From the IMG/VR virus record IMGVR_UViG_3300030106_001923, positions 1 to 31,095 of that record: DNA of 31,095 nucleotides. The stretch is one strand, 5' to 3'. Every line of letters begins with the position of its first letter. Positions within the stretch are counted from its first letter, which is position 1. This DNA comes from a virus. Below the pieces are notes generated by a model. It ran no database searches. It saw only the letters and a program-made list of their open reading frames with translations, and was not told where the DNA came from. Positions 17,001 to 24,548 of this stretch are shown here, one piece after another. The position numbers were made by a program, and so were the translations under genes.

Positions 17001-18318
17001 TTTTAGTAAAAATAAAGTCCCTAATCCTGCTGCTCCAATGATTGGTTTAGCTGCAGATTTAGGTTTAGGAACAAAATCTGCTAAAGAAGCATCTAGGTCT
17101 TTTAAAGCAATGGGTGGGAACTTAACTACTTTAATGGGACAAGATAGAACAACTGGTTATCGTAGAATAGTTGCAGATGTATTAGCACAAGCTCAAGGAG
17201 GTGTTAAAGGTAATGTAAAAAATATAGCTCTACATCCTATTCAAGCATTGAGAAAAGTTTTTGAAATACCAGAGCTTGCGCCAAGAATTGCAGAGATGCA
17301 GTCTAGAATTAAAGCCTATGAAAAAATATATGGAAAGGATTCAGATGCTGCTTATATAGCTGCTTTTAATGATGCTCAAGATGTTACTATAAACTTTAGT
17401 AAGATGGGTTATATATCTCAATATTTAAATCAAATGTATGTTTTTTTTAATCCTATTATTCAAGGTGGTAATAAGTTATATAGAGAGGCTAAAAATAATC
17501 CTATTAAATTATTAGTAAGAGGTATATCAGCAATTACAGTTCCTGCTTTATACAGTTGGTATCAAAACAAAGACAAAGAATGGTTTAAAAAACTACCATC
17601 AGAATTAAAATATTCACATATTTATATTGATAAATCAGATTTTAGCGATAGTGATGATATTATAACCTTACCTTTACCACATGAGCTTGGTACTTTATTT
17701 GGTGGATTACCTATGTCTTATTTTGATGAAATGTATGAAATAGACCCTGAAGCTACTGATAAATCTTTAAAACTAATGATAAAACAGTTAAATCCTGGTA
17801 ATCCAGTTACTGATTTATCATTAATAAAACCTTTTATGTTAGTAGCTTCTAATAAGACTTGGTATGGTGCGCCCTTAGAAACAATGTCTATGCAGAGAAA
17901 AGAAATACCAGACAGATATAATGATTATACAATGCCAATAGCAAAAGAATTAAGTAGAGCTATTTATGATAATTTTGGTGCTTTTGAATATGCGTCACCT
18001 GTAAAAATAGAAGCATTTTTAAATACATCAACTGGTGGTTTGACAAAAAATATTAATGATATTTTACAATATACAAATAAAGAAATAGAATCTAAAGCTG
18101 ATATACCAGTTGTTGGTAAGTTATTTTTAAGAAAAGAGTTGTATGAACAAAAACCAGATTTAGATTTTGATAGATTGAATTTACTGAGACAGAAAAAAGT
18201 TAGTAAGACATTAAATACTCCAGAACTAAAAAGAGAATTAAGACAGTTAGAAAGAGAATATGATAAATATGTTAAACAGCGTAGAATAAGAGAAAGAGAA
18301 GCAAGACTAAAAAAGTAA
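14035..18318 (+). CDS. Polyvalent internal virion protein with zinc metalloprotease motif
   Basis: A 1427-residue protein. The N-terminus carries a tandem repeat: IPPLPKGFVLE at 7-17 and again at 20-30. Around residues 490-550 a gluzincin-like motif is visible: HEIAH at 499-503 (two histidine zinc ligands and catalytic E500), followed by SEGFAEF at 540-546, whose E541 or E545 could be the third ligand. The region about 1000-1250, with a central FFNPIIQGGNKLYR near 1135-1148, resembles the LPD38-type domain of large polyvalent phage proteins; a hydrophobic stretch near 1157-1175 follows. The C-terminus is a basic coiled coil (RELRQLEREYDKYVKQRR). The start overlaps the preceding gene by 19 bases. 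It is probably packaged in the head and delivered with DNA to act on a host protein. Confidence 0.8.
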   Translation: MATNQVIPPLPKGFVLESEIPPLPKGFVLEDDSDIKVDTVKTKVEEPKKEKPDKVEPGLRVAPKPTFGQKFKSFIRGMFEDDLTTNVKSQMIYQISKDTGKSLQEVSKDYNKLIRDPKITGIRPEPTVMESAELAFTGAVAAGLSTNPITTGLGVATFMALDEAENAIISGVTEGKYEFGGGKNIADLLPEDATRTSREVVEILDFIGKGMVVGKITPKARQQFKKASEFVTKQFIKEYKMPKTVYMDANKVKSILRGSDKDVISKSEKDLLLDLNLKGPQYRKAIRDGISIEIPAEKVTKMVDRPWWGQVKEVFKIPKTDQVIGVERFGERKQTVRGLLKEPEFKVSETQELNSLVENFNSTYKRLFQEGRTNTQLLQDQKAILRLSKLIKEIDPKFEAPEIPFESDLNQVDGSSLRQANIDAIERNQHFSETKAAKERVEGIEKISRADITQFMRNAFKATIRGKATNRMKGVAGFFRPDKKTVRSKVTDDIYVLSHEIAHFIDNKIWGTQPKQRPHFKPWQQELGRLDYDQTKLRTSEGFAEFIRHFVSTGKAQELAPNFYDWFTNDFAKQNKQIYNNILKLKDLMTRYNKQGSVDRVKSQINFEGRPPEQPLIERAKDISLRFRENFIDDLAFLEDVYKREGIKGLDPAEDPLQLMRVFKGKARSKAEYAIREHTIDYVGRITGDGLVKVLKPVSKNKKELQDFLAYAYARRALSRPDIDAGIEISDAQFVFDKFDSKKFREASDNLSAFADRVLEYYVDSRGMSPETRNKIKELNPVYIPLYRFFTQEPRFRSQAKQVSGGKPIKKLKGSGRQILNPIESMVRYVENIYSAGDKTRVALALADLADRNILPGGLIEEVPPPIKTQTMSTKALQKELEKSGFGIFRLFEEDASMMPDMITTFIASKQYSGKDNIIPIYEGESVKFYEVDPRLYKMLKGLDQLQLNPVIDFMLGKPTRMIKLGAVGLNAAFSYIRNPFRDLVTFSIFSKNKVPNPAAPMIGLAADLGLGTKSAKEASRSFKAMGGNLTTLMGQDRTTGYRRIVADVLAQAQGGVKGNVKNIALHPIQALRKVFEIPELAPRIAEMQSRIKAYEKIYGKDSDAAYIAAFNDAQDVTINFSKMGYISQYLNQMYVFFNPIIQGGNKLYREAKNNPIKLLVRGISAITVPALYSWYQNKDKEWFKKLPSELKYSHIYIDKSDFSDSDDIITLPLPHELGTLFGGLPMSYFDEMYEIDPEATDKSLKLMIKQLNPGNPVTDLSLIKPFMLVASNKTWYGAPLETMSMQRKEIPDRYNDYTMPIAKELSRAIYDNFGAFEYASPVKIEAFLNTSTGGLTKNINDILQYTNKEIESKADIPVVGKLFLRKELYEQKPDLDFDRLNLLRQKKVSKTLNTPELKRELRQLEREYDKYVKQRRIREREARLKK

Positions 18319-18436
18319 CATAATCCCACTCTCCCTCTTGAACCATACCCTTTTTTCTTCTTAAATTCTATAAAATTATGGTTCACTCACGGTATCGCCA
18401 GTACCTTAGAACCTTCCATAAACCAAAGGAGAAATC
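18319..18436 (+). promoter_or_regulatory. Intergenic region before the fibre genes, with inverted repeat
   Basis: 118 bases between the polyvalent protein and the fibre cluster. It contains a perfect 9-base inverted repeat, TGAACCATA (18339-18347) and TATGGTTCA (18377-18385), with a 29-base spacer that includes CCCTTTTTT and TATAAA (18369-18374). A CCATAA at 18416-18421 lies just before the AAAGGAG site of the next gene. No good -35 box is placed for the TATAAA. It could be a late operator/promoter, a processing hairpin or an attenuator. Confidence 0.4.
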
Positions 18437-18712
18437 ATGGCAAACACAAATACTTACAGAGACTTTTCAGTTCAGAGAAGTGCTTCCCCTGCAGTAACTG
18501 CAACAGAGAGAGCTGCTGATACAAACGCTTTTAATGTAACCAGGGCCATACATTGTAATGAAGATGCAACATACGAAGTTACCTTTCAAGGTGATTCTGC
18601 ATCAGTTACTATGGATCTGAAGGAAGGACTTACTTACCCTTTTGCAATCATAAATATTACCAATTCATCTAGTGCTGCTTTAACTGCAGGACAAATAACT
18701 TTATTGTACTAA
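18437..18712 (+). CDS. Small virion protein preceding the fibre (91 aa)
   Basis: An AAAGGAG site stands at ideal distance before the ATG. The 91-residue product is Thr/Ser/Ala-rich and beta-type (ATYEVTFQGDSASVTMDLKEG; YPFAIINITNSSSAAL), as in small head-fibre, collar or fibre-adaptor proteins. One base separates its stop from the start of the large fibre gene. No signal peptide or enzyme motif. A structural role is inferred from composition and neighbours. Confidence 0.65.
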   Translation: MANTNTYRDFSVQRSASPAVTATERAADTNAFNVTRAIHCNEDATYEVTFQGDSASVTMDLKEGLTYPFAIINITNSSSAALTAGQITLLY

Positions 18713-18713
18713 T

Positions 18714-21700
18714 ATGCGTTTAGGCATGGGACTCGGTCTTGGCAACCTGTTATCAGGTCAGCCACTAACTGGTTTCCCTAACGACTTCTCCTTCAATTTC
18801 GATGGTTCTAATGATTATTTAGATTGTGGCAATCCTACAGCTTTACAGATTACAGGACAAATATCAATTAGTTGTTGGATTAAAACATCTGATAAATCAG
18901 CTAATCAAAACATAGTATCAAAAGACGATAATACTAATAGAAATTTTTTATTACAAACAATGTCATCAAGTGGAGTTTGTAGACTTGCTTTATTTAGTGG
19001 AAATAGTATTATTTTTGTCGATACAGCAGTAGATGTTTGCGATGGTAATTGGCATCATATATTAGCAACATTTACACCATCTACATCTTTAAAAATATAT
19101 TTAGATGGAAGTTTAAGTGGCACTAACACAACTTCAGTTCCTTCGTCTATTGATAACGATGATGTTGGGTTAAATATTGGTAGAAAAAATAATAGCGATT
19201 TATATTTTGACGGACTCATTGACGAAGTAGCAGTTTGGGATACTGCCCTTGATGCAAGTACCATTGCAAAGCTCGGTTCTAAGCCAGTTGATGTAACAAA
19301 ATACTCTGCTTCCAATCTAAAACTATGGCTCAGAGCAGGAGACAAAGCACTTCCTGAAGAAGATGCCTCAATCGCAAGACAAGACTTCTATACAGACTTT
19401 GATGGTATAGATGATATGGTTGCACTTGGTTCTGATGCTTCATTAGACAATGTATTTGTTGGTGGTGCTACACTTACTGCTTGGATAAAACCTTCAAGTG
19501 ATGGTGAAAACAATTTAGGTAGAATATTTGATAAATCAGATGCTACAAGTGGAACTGATGGTTGGCACTTATTAACTTTAGCTGAAAGTAGTGGCTCTTG
19601 TGATTTAAGATTTGCTCATGGTCGTGCAACTACTACTGGTATATGGGATACGACTAATACTGAAGTTAATATAGATGAGTGGACTCATGTAGCTGTTACT
19701 TATAATAATAGCTCTACAGATAACAACGCATCATATTACATTAATGGTAAAAGCGTAGCAGTTACAGAATTTAGTACGCCTTCGGGTAGTGCAGTTGATG
19801 ATTCAAGCAGAGACTTATTTATCGGTAATAACACAGGTGGAGATAGGTCGTTTGCAGGGGCTATAAGTTCGGCAAGTATTTATAAAACAATATTAGATGC
19901 TCAAACCATTTCACAGATGGCAAAATCGAGGTTTAGTCCTGTACGAAATTCGAGATTTTCTGTAGTGGATTTTGATGGTACAGATGTTAAAATAACATTT
20001 ACAAGGCAAGTATTTACAGGAGCATTTACTATTTCTTGGTGGTTTAATGGTGATACACAAACTTTTTATCAAAGAATGTTTAATGACTCTACATCAGCAA
20101 ATAATAATATTTTAACAAAAGATTCTAATGGATTAGTTACTATCAGAATTAATGGAACTTATAGAGCAAATATATCTGGTGTTCCTCATAATGAATGGTG
20201 TCATCTCGCCTTTACAAGAGATGGAAGTGGTAATATAAAATCATATTTAAATGGAGTTGCAAGTGGCACTTCATCAACTACAGATGAGTTTGCTTTAGAT
20301 TTTATTGGAGAACAAGTCGTTTGCAGTATGGCATCAGCAAGTATGTACAATGTAGAAAAATCAGCAGAGGAAATCTACGCTATCTATCAGCAAGGAATTA
20401 CTTATGATGAATCTTCACTTAGTGGGTTGGTAGGTTATTGGAGGATGGGGGATGACACAAGTGCAGTTTATCCTACCATAGCAGATTCAAGCTCTAACTC
20501 AAACGATGGTACTATCACAAATGGTGCATTAGATGACATAGTACAGCAAATGGTTGCAGGATATGATTTAGGTGCATTTGAGAGTAGTTCAGAAGAGTTG
20601 AATGGTAATTCTGTACTTAATGGAAGTTTTGAAGATGATGGTGCAAGTTGGGGCAATATTGGTTCACCAACTACTTCAGAAATAAATACAGATTTAGCTT
20701 ATGTAAGAACAGGTACAAAGTCTTGGAAAATTGTTGCAGATGGAGATGATGATGGTATTTTTCAAAATGTAACCCAAACAGCAGGAAAAATTTATTATGT
20801 TGAGGCTTATGTTTATATTATTAGTGGTGCTGTTGAATTATTTAGTAATGGAGCAAGTATAGCTACAACAAGCACTACAGGGTCTTTTCAAAAATTATCT
20901 GGATATTATTCTTTTGGCTCAAATATAACTTTAACAGTTAGGAGTTTTAATACAGGTGGCACTTTTTATATTGACGATGTATCTATACAAGAAGTCCTAC
21001 AATCAGAATTAAGTGACACTCACCCTGCCATCATAGATGTAAATGAGCCTGTTCTTGGAGCAGAATTAATGGGAAGTGATACTGATTTCACATTAAGTGG
21101 TACGCAATCAGCATCTACTACAGGAACATATTGGGTAACAGGAGCTAATTGGACTATATCTGGTGGTAAAGCAATATATGATGATGGTGGAAACACTAAA
21201 CTTGAGGTAGCATCTTCTACATTTCAAGATGCAGGAGTATATAAATTTAGTTTTGATATATCAGATGCAAGTAGTGGTGCAAGAATAAAATTACTTGCAG
21301 GAAGTAATGAATTAGTTGCCTCTACAACTTATCAAAATGGAACAAATGAAGTATATTTTAATAAAAGTAGTGCTTTTGGTTCTGCTAAAGATTTAGAAAT
21401 AGAGGGTAGAACAGAAGCAGGAACATTTAAAATAGATAATGTTTCAGTTAAAAAAATACTCGGCAATGTCGGCACAATGACCAATCAAGAACCTGCTGAT
21501 TTAGTCTATTCCTCAGTTCTGCCAGACCAATCCTTTCTCACAGGAGTAAACTCTGCGTATAACTTCTTGGATTTTGATGGAACTGATGCGTATGTAAGTG
21601 TTTCTGCAATAAATGATAATTATAAATCTATTTCTTTTTGGTTTAATTTGGGAAGTAATGCAACATCAAGTACTGCTTATACTACTTTTGGAGCTATTGG

Positions 21701-22310
21701 TTCTTTTCAAGGTAGTGGCTCATTTATCACTATAGGTGGAGGTGCAACATCAAGCGTAACTAATGAATTAATTACTCTTGGGGCAAGTGGAGTTATTACT
21801 GCTTGGGAAAGTGATTCTGATACAATTACAGGAAATGTGTGGCATCATTTAGCTATAGTTTGGAATGGTTCAAAATATGTATTCTATTATGATGGTGAAT
21901 TAAAAGATACTACATCTGGTACAGCATCCCATGTATCATTACAATCTAATAATTCTATTTTCATAGGTCGTAATGCAGGTGGTAGTTCATATTATAAAGA
22001 TAATTTAACATCATATTCAGTATTTAATAAATCTCTTAGTGCCTCAGAAGTATCAGCAATCTACACAGCAGGTAGGCATACAAACCTATTAGATAGTTAT
22101 AATGATAATTTATTATTATTTCTTGCCTTTGGAGCGTTAGATAGCAAAACAGGACTTCCAGACACAGATAGCACCATATATGATAGGAGTGGTAATAGTA
22201 ATCATGGTACAACAAGTGGTACTGCCACAGGAGACTTAAAATCACCACCAAATGCAGAACCTAATGGTTATTCCAAACAAGATTTAAATCGTTCAACAAC
22301 AACACCTTAG
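18714..22310 (+). CDS. Modular receptor-binding/tail fibre protein (four LamG-like, two CBM-like modules)
   Basis: A 1198-residue beta protein. Four LamG/concanavalin-like modules each open with a variant of FxFDGxDxY: about residues 25-210 (NFDGSNDYLD), 225-400 (DFDGIDDMVA), 414-600 (DFDGTDVKIT) and 948-1170 (DFDGTDAYVS), with the usual WHH/EWTH/EWCH-L-x strand and xLNG/DG turn. Between the third and fourth are two CBM4/9-like modules, about 630-760 (ends FYIDDVSIQE) and 780-915 (ends FKIDNVSVKK). Such domains bind sugars, so the protein should recognise host surface glycans. The N-terminal MRLGMGLGLGNLLSG is the likely virion-attachment segment. The start has little ribosome-binding sequence, so it is probably coupled to the upstream gene. 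Confidence 0.85.
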   Translation: MRLGMGLGLGNLLSGQPLTGFPNDFSFNFDGSNDYLDCGNPTALQITGQISISCWIKTSDKSANQNIVSKDDNTNRNFLLQTMSSSGVCRLALFSGNSIIFVDTAVDVCDGNWHHILATFTPSTSLKIYLDGSLSGTNTTSVPSSIDNDDVGLNIGRKNNSDLYFDGLIDEVAVWDTALDASTIAKLGSKPVDVTKYSASNLKLWLRAGDKALPEEDASIARQDFYTDFDGIDDMVALGSDASLDNVFVGGATLTAWIKPSSDGENNLGRIFDKSDATSGTDGWHLLTLAESSGSCDLRFAHGRATTTGIWDTTNTEVNIDEWTHVAVTYNNSSTDNNASYYINGKSVAVTEFSTPSGSAVDDSSRDLFIGNNTGGDRSFAGAISSASIYKTILDAQTISQMAKSRFSPVRNSRFSVVDFDGTDVKITFTRQVFTGAFTISWWFNGDTQTFYQRMFNDSTSANNNILTKDSNGLVTIRINGTYRANISGVPHNEWCHLAFTRDGSGNIKSYLNGVASGTSSTTDEFALDFIGEQVVCSMASASMYNVEKSAEEIYAIYQQGITYDESSLSGLVGYWRMGDDTSAVYPTIADSSSNSNDGTITNGALDDIVQQMVAGYDLGAFESSSEELNGNSVLNGSFEDDGASWGNIGSPTTSEINTDLAYVRTGTKSWKIVADGDDDGIFQNVTQTAGKIYYVEAYVYIISGAVELFSNGASIATTSTTGSFQKLSGYYSFGSNITLTVRSFNTGGTFYIDDVSIQEVLQSELSDTHPAIIDVNEPVLGAELMGSDTDFTLSGTQSASTTGTYWVTGANWTISGGKAIYDDGGNTKLEVASSTFQDAGVYKFSFDISDASSGARIKLLAGSNELVASTTYQNGTNEVYFNKSSAFGSAKDLEIEGRTEAGTFKIDNVSVKKILGNVGTMTNQEPADLVYSSVLPDQSFLTGVNSAYNFLDFDGTDAYVSVSAINDNYKSISFWFNLGSNATSSTAYTTFGAIGSFQGSGSFITIGGGATSSVTNELITLGASGVITAWESDSDTITGNVWHHLAIVWNGSKYVFYYDGELKDTTSGTASHVSLQSNNSIFIGRNAGGSSYYKDNLTSYSVFNKSLSASEVSAIYTAGRHTNLLDSYNDNLLLFLAFGALDSKTGLPDTDSTIYDRSGNSNHGTTSGTATGDLKSPPNAEPNGYSKQDLNRSTTTP

Positions 22311-22319
22311 AGGAAAATT

Positions 22320-22742
22320 ATGAGTGAAGAAAATAGATGGTCAGATGACTATAGTGGTAGGTGGCAAAGCAGGGCATATATGATTGTGCCTGTAGCTGAT
22401 ATTGATTCAGCAGATGCACCTACAGACTCAAATACAATCGCACAGATAAAAGCATGGATGGATAGCTATGGCTATGAATATACCTCAGATATGAGCAAAT
22501 CAGAGTTATTAGCAGCTATTCCTGTATCAAATGCGTTTATCGACAACGCAATACAATCAAGTAAAGAAACGCTTAGAAAGAACAATGGTGAAACTGGTGA
22601 TAGTTCTAAAGCATTACTCAAGTTTGCTTGTGATAATGATGCAGATAATGACCCTGCCATGTTTAGTTCTTATGATAAGTATTCACACGCTCAGATAATG
22701 ACAACTTTATCTGGAACAGAATGGACATCAGACATTGAATGA
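22320..22742 (+). CDS. Hypothetical protein with HeH/LEM-like segment (140 aa)
   Basis: Follows the fibre gene after nine bases, with AGAGGAAAA upstream. Residues about 41-67 (AQIKAWMDSYGYEYTSDMSK, then SELLAAI) match the pattern of the HeH/LEM helix-extended-helix motif (IxxWLDxxGxxYxxxxxKxELL) found in phage proteins and some transcription-termination factors. The rest is acidic and serine/aspartate-rich. It could be a fibre chaperone, a structural component or a small DNA-associated protein; the context favours a virion or assembly role. It overlaps the next gene by eight bases. Confidence 0.6.
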   Translation: MSEENRWSDDYSGRWQSRAYMIVPVADIDSADAPTDSNTIAQIKAWMDSYGYEYTSDMSKSELLAAIPVSNAFIDNAIQSSKETLRKNNGETGDSSKALLKFACDNDADNDPAMFSSYDKYSHAQIMTTLSGTEWTSDIE

Positions 22743-23007
22743 AGATTGGACAGATTATTTAAAAATATTTATATTTTTATTTATAGTGTTGGGTGGATTA
22801 TTGTTTCTTGGTAGTTGTAACGGTGGTTGGTCTGTGGCAGGATTAGATATATCTTCATCAGATTCTTTGTATACAGATTTTATGATTATTATAGATCAAG
22901 ATAGTGTTCAACATTGGTATGAAAGGACTACCGTTTACGGTGGCATATTAATTGGAGATAATTGGTGTTATAAACATAATCAATGGGAAAACGTAGAGAA
23001 AAAGTGA
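22735..23007 (+). CDS. Putative small lipoprotein or membrane protein (90 aa)
   Basis: Opens with a TTG codon (TTGAATGAA) overlapping the upstream stop; no in-frame ATG is available nearby, so the start is less certain. Residues 9-27 are strongly hydrophobic (LKIFIFLFIVLGGLLFL) and run into GSCNGG, a lipobox-like sequence with cysteine near residue 28, so the mature protein may be lipid-anchored. The remainder is a small polar domain ending WCYKHNQWENVEKK. Beside two membrane coiled-coil proteins, it could be the outer-membrane partner of a spanin pair. That role is inference from topology. Confidence 0.5.
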   Translation: MNEDWTDYLKIFIFLFIVLGGLLFLGSCNGGWSVAGLDISSSDSLYTDFMIIIDQDSVQHWYERTTVYGGILIGDNWCYKHNQWENVEKK

Positions 23008-23324
23008 GTGAAAAGCCAAAAACATATCGGAGTTATGGGGTGGCAAAAATTGATGATAATTTTTCTATTAGTCTTAACATTAAATGGCTTGTTCAAATTA
23101 TTTTTGGAGTTGCTTTTATTGTGCTTGGCTACTTACGCATTGAAAATAGACTTGCAGAACTTGAGCGAAGAATGGAACTTGCTGACAGCAAAATATTAGA
23201 ACTTGTAGAACAAAATCAAATAGAAGAACAAAAAGAGCGTGAGGCAATGGAAGAACGTATTAGTTTTTTTGAAAAAGAATTAAATTTGAATCCGTTTTCA
23301 TGGAAAAAAAGAAAGAAAAAATAA
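22983..23324 (+). CDS. Single-pass membrane coiled-coil protein (113 aa)
   Basis: One transmembrane segment (LVQIIFGVAFIVLGYL, about residues 34-52) is followed by a long acidic/basic coiled coil (RIENRLAELERRMELADSKI ... QIEEQKEREAMEERISFFEK) and a basic end NPFSWKKRKKK. The layout matches an inner-membrane spanin or a membrane-bound assembly protein, and I recall similar proteins next to holin-like genes in environmental phages. The ATG at 22983 overlaps the upstream gene by 25 bases; a GTG at 23004 makes a GTGA overlap and is an equally reasonable start, giving 106 residues. Confidence 0.6.
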   Translation: MGKRREKVSEKPKTYRSYGVAKIDDNFSISLNIKWLVQIIFGVAFIVLGYLRIENRLAELERRMELADSKILELVEQNQIEEQKEREAMEERISFFEKELNLNPFSWKKRKKK

Positions 23325-23327
23325 AAA

Positions 23328-23645
23328 ATGGAATTTATGGAAGTGTACGCAGAAGGGGGTATGATCGCTGTCGCAGGGCTTTTGCTAGTGTATATGGTAT
23401 TCTCTATGAACAAAAGAGGGTCGGCCCAGGAAGAAAGTTTGCGAGACCTAAAAACAGAGAACAGGGGTCAGAGTGAAACACTTGAGAATATGGAGGGTAT
23501 GGTCATTAAATTAATTGGCAGATGGAATCAATCTGATGATAAATTAGACCGTAAATTTGATAATATTACAAAAGAAATAAATGACCTTGATAATCAAATA
23601 TCAGAAATAAAAGGTGTAATCAGTAGATTAAATGGAAAACACTAA
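23328..23645 (+). CDS. Holin-like membrane protein, BhlA/UviB-like layout (105 aa)
   Basis: Short N-terminal leader, one transmembrane segment at about residues 9-28 (GGMIAVAGLLLVYMVFSM), then a charged coiled coil (EESLRDLKTENRGQSETLEN; DDKLDRKFDNITKEINDLDN). This one-helix-plus-coil architecture resembles small BhlA/UviB-type holins, and a holin would set lysis timing by permeabilising the inner membrane. It lies three bases after the membrane coiled-coil gene and ends in a TAATG junction with the next. Sequence similarity to a named holin family was not demonstrable by eye. Confidence 0.5.
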   Translation: MEFMEVYAEGGMIAVAGLLLVYMVFSMNKRGSAQEESLRDLKTENRGQSETLENMEGMVIKLIGRWNQSDDKLDRKFDNITKEINDLDNQISEIKGVISRLNGKH

Positions 23646-23953
23646 TGACAGCATCAGAATCAAGAGTTAAACGAGCAAGAGCAACAATGAAAAGATTAGG
23701 CTTAAAAGGATTTAACCAAGCAAAGAGAACTCCAGGGCATCCAACAAAATCACATATTGTTATGGCTAAAGAAGGGTCATTGATAAAACTCATTCGTTTT
23801 GGTCAGCAAGGAGCTTCTACTGCAGGCAAACCTAAACCAGGTGAATCTAGGAGGATAAAAATGAAGCGTAAAAGTTTTAAAGCAAGACATAGGCGCAATA
23901 TAGCCAAAGGCAAGATGAGTGCTGCATATTGGGCAGATAAGGTAAAGTGGTAA
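23645..23953 (+). CDS. Small basic phage protein, DUF6321-like (102 aa)
   Basis: Starts in a TAATG junction. Very lysine/arginine-rich, with KSHIVMAKEGSLIKLIRFGQ, then KSFKARHRRNIAKGKMSAAY and the terminal WADKVKW. I recognise this as the small conserved phage family annotated as DUF6321, of unknown function. A beta-hairpin-like middle and basic C-terminus would suit nucleic-acid or virion-DNA binding. It overlaps the next basic gene by TAATG, so the two are translated together. Confidence 0.7.
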   Translation: MTASESRVKRARATMKRLGLKGFNQAKRTPGHPTKSHIVMAKEGSLIKLIRFGQQGASTAGKPKPGESRRIKMKRKSFKARHRRNIAKGKMSAAYWADKVKW

Positions 23954-24336
23954 TGGCTACAGCAAAGAAATTAAATCCTAAAAAGTGGGCAAGAGCAAAA
24001 GCAAGAGCAAAGGCTAAGATGGGTGGTAAACACTCAGCTAGAGCCATGCAACTTGCAGTTAAATATTATAAACAAATGGGTGGTAGATACGGAGGCAGTA
24101 AAAGCTCTTCTAATAAACTATCCAAATGGTCTAAGCAAGATTGGGATTATGTAAGCAAAGGTGATAAGAAAAAGCCTAAGTCTAAAAGAGGTAGATACTT
24201 ACCCAGATCTGTACGAACCAGTTTAACAGATGCACAGAAAAGAGCAACCAATAGAAAGAAAAGAGCTGCAAGTAGAAAAGGCAAGCAATATGCTTCTTAC
24301 AGCAAATCTATTGCAAAAAAGGTAAGGATGGCATGA
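23953..24336 (+). CDS. Small basic phage protein, DUF5872-like (127 aa)
   Basis: The frame is open from a GTG at 23947, but the ATG at 23953 forms a TAATG junction with the upstream stop and is preferred. The product is extremely basic. Its first third is alanine/lysine repeats (KKWARAKARAKAKMGGKHSA); the second half (KWSKQDWDYVSKGDKKKPKS, RGRYLPRSVRTSLT, RKKRAASRKGKQYASYS) matches the pattern of the DUF5872 family as I recall it from phages and giant viruses. Function unknown; DNA condensation or virion packing is plausible by composition. It ends in an ATGA overlap. Confidence 0.7.
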   Translation: MATAKKLNPKKWARAKARAKAKMGGKHSARAMQLAVKYYKQMGGRYGGSKSSSNKLSKWSKQDWDYVSKGDKKKPKSKRGRYLPRSVRTSLTDAQKRATNRKKRAASRKGKQYASYSKSIAKKVRMA

Positions 24337-24548
24337 AATTAAACACCAACATATCTTTAGAGAACATTGTTACTATACTTGCTTTGATGGGAAGTGTGAC
24401 AATGGCCTTTGGATTTATGAAGGCTGAAATAAATTACATAGAAGATATGGTTGCCTTAAAGGCAGATAAAGAGATTATTGAATATAAACTAGATGTCATT
24501 CATGCAGAATTATTGGACATCAAAGACATAATAAAGGAGATAAGATAA
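24333..24548 (+). CDS. Small membrane coiled-coil protein (71 aa)
   Basis: Starts by ATGA overlap with the basic protein gene. A hydrophobic helix spans about residues 9-30 (LENIVTILALMGSVTMAFGF), followed by a heptad-like charged region (YIEDMVALKADKEIIEYKLD ... IKDIIKEIR). It is the third single-span membrane protein in this cassette. It may be a holin, antiholin or spanin subunit; topology alone cannot separate these. It ends in a TAATG junction with the next gene. Confidence 0.6.
   Translation: MKLNTNISLENIVTILALMGSVTMAFGFMKAEINYIEDMVALKADKEIIEYKLDVIHAELLDIKDIIKEIR

Noticed and set aside
17964-18386. 140-codon minus-strand ORF
   Set aside because: It lies almost wholly opposite the end of the polyvalent protein gene, has serine/leucine/phenylalanine-rich composition typical of antisense AT-rich sequence, and lacks a convincing binding site.
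23008-23199. 63-codon plus-strand ORF in another frame of the membrane coiled-coil gene
   Set aside because: Overlaps the better-supported frame, which has a clear transmembrane plus coiled-coil layout.
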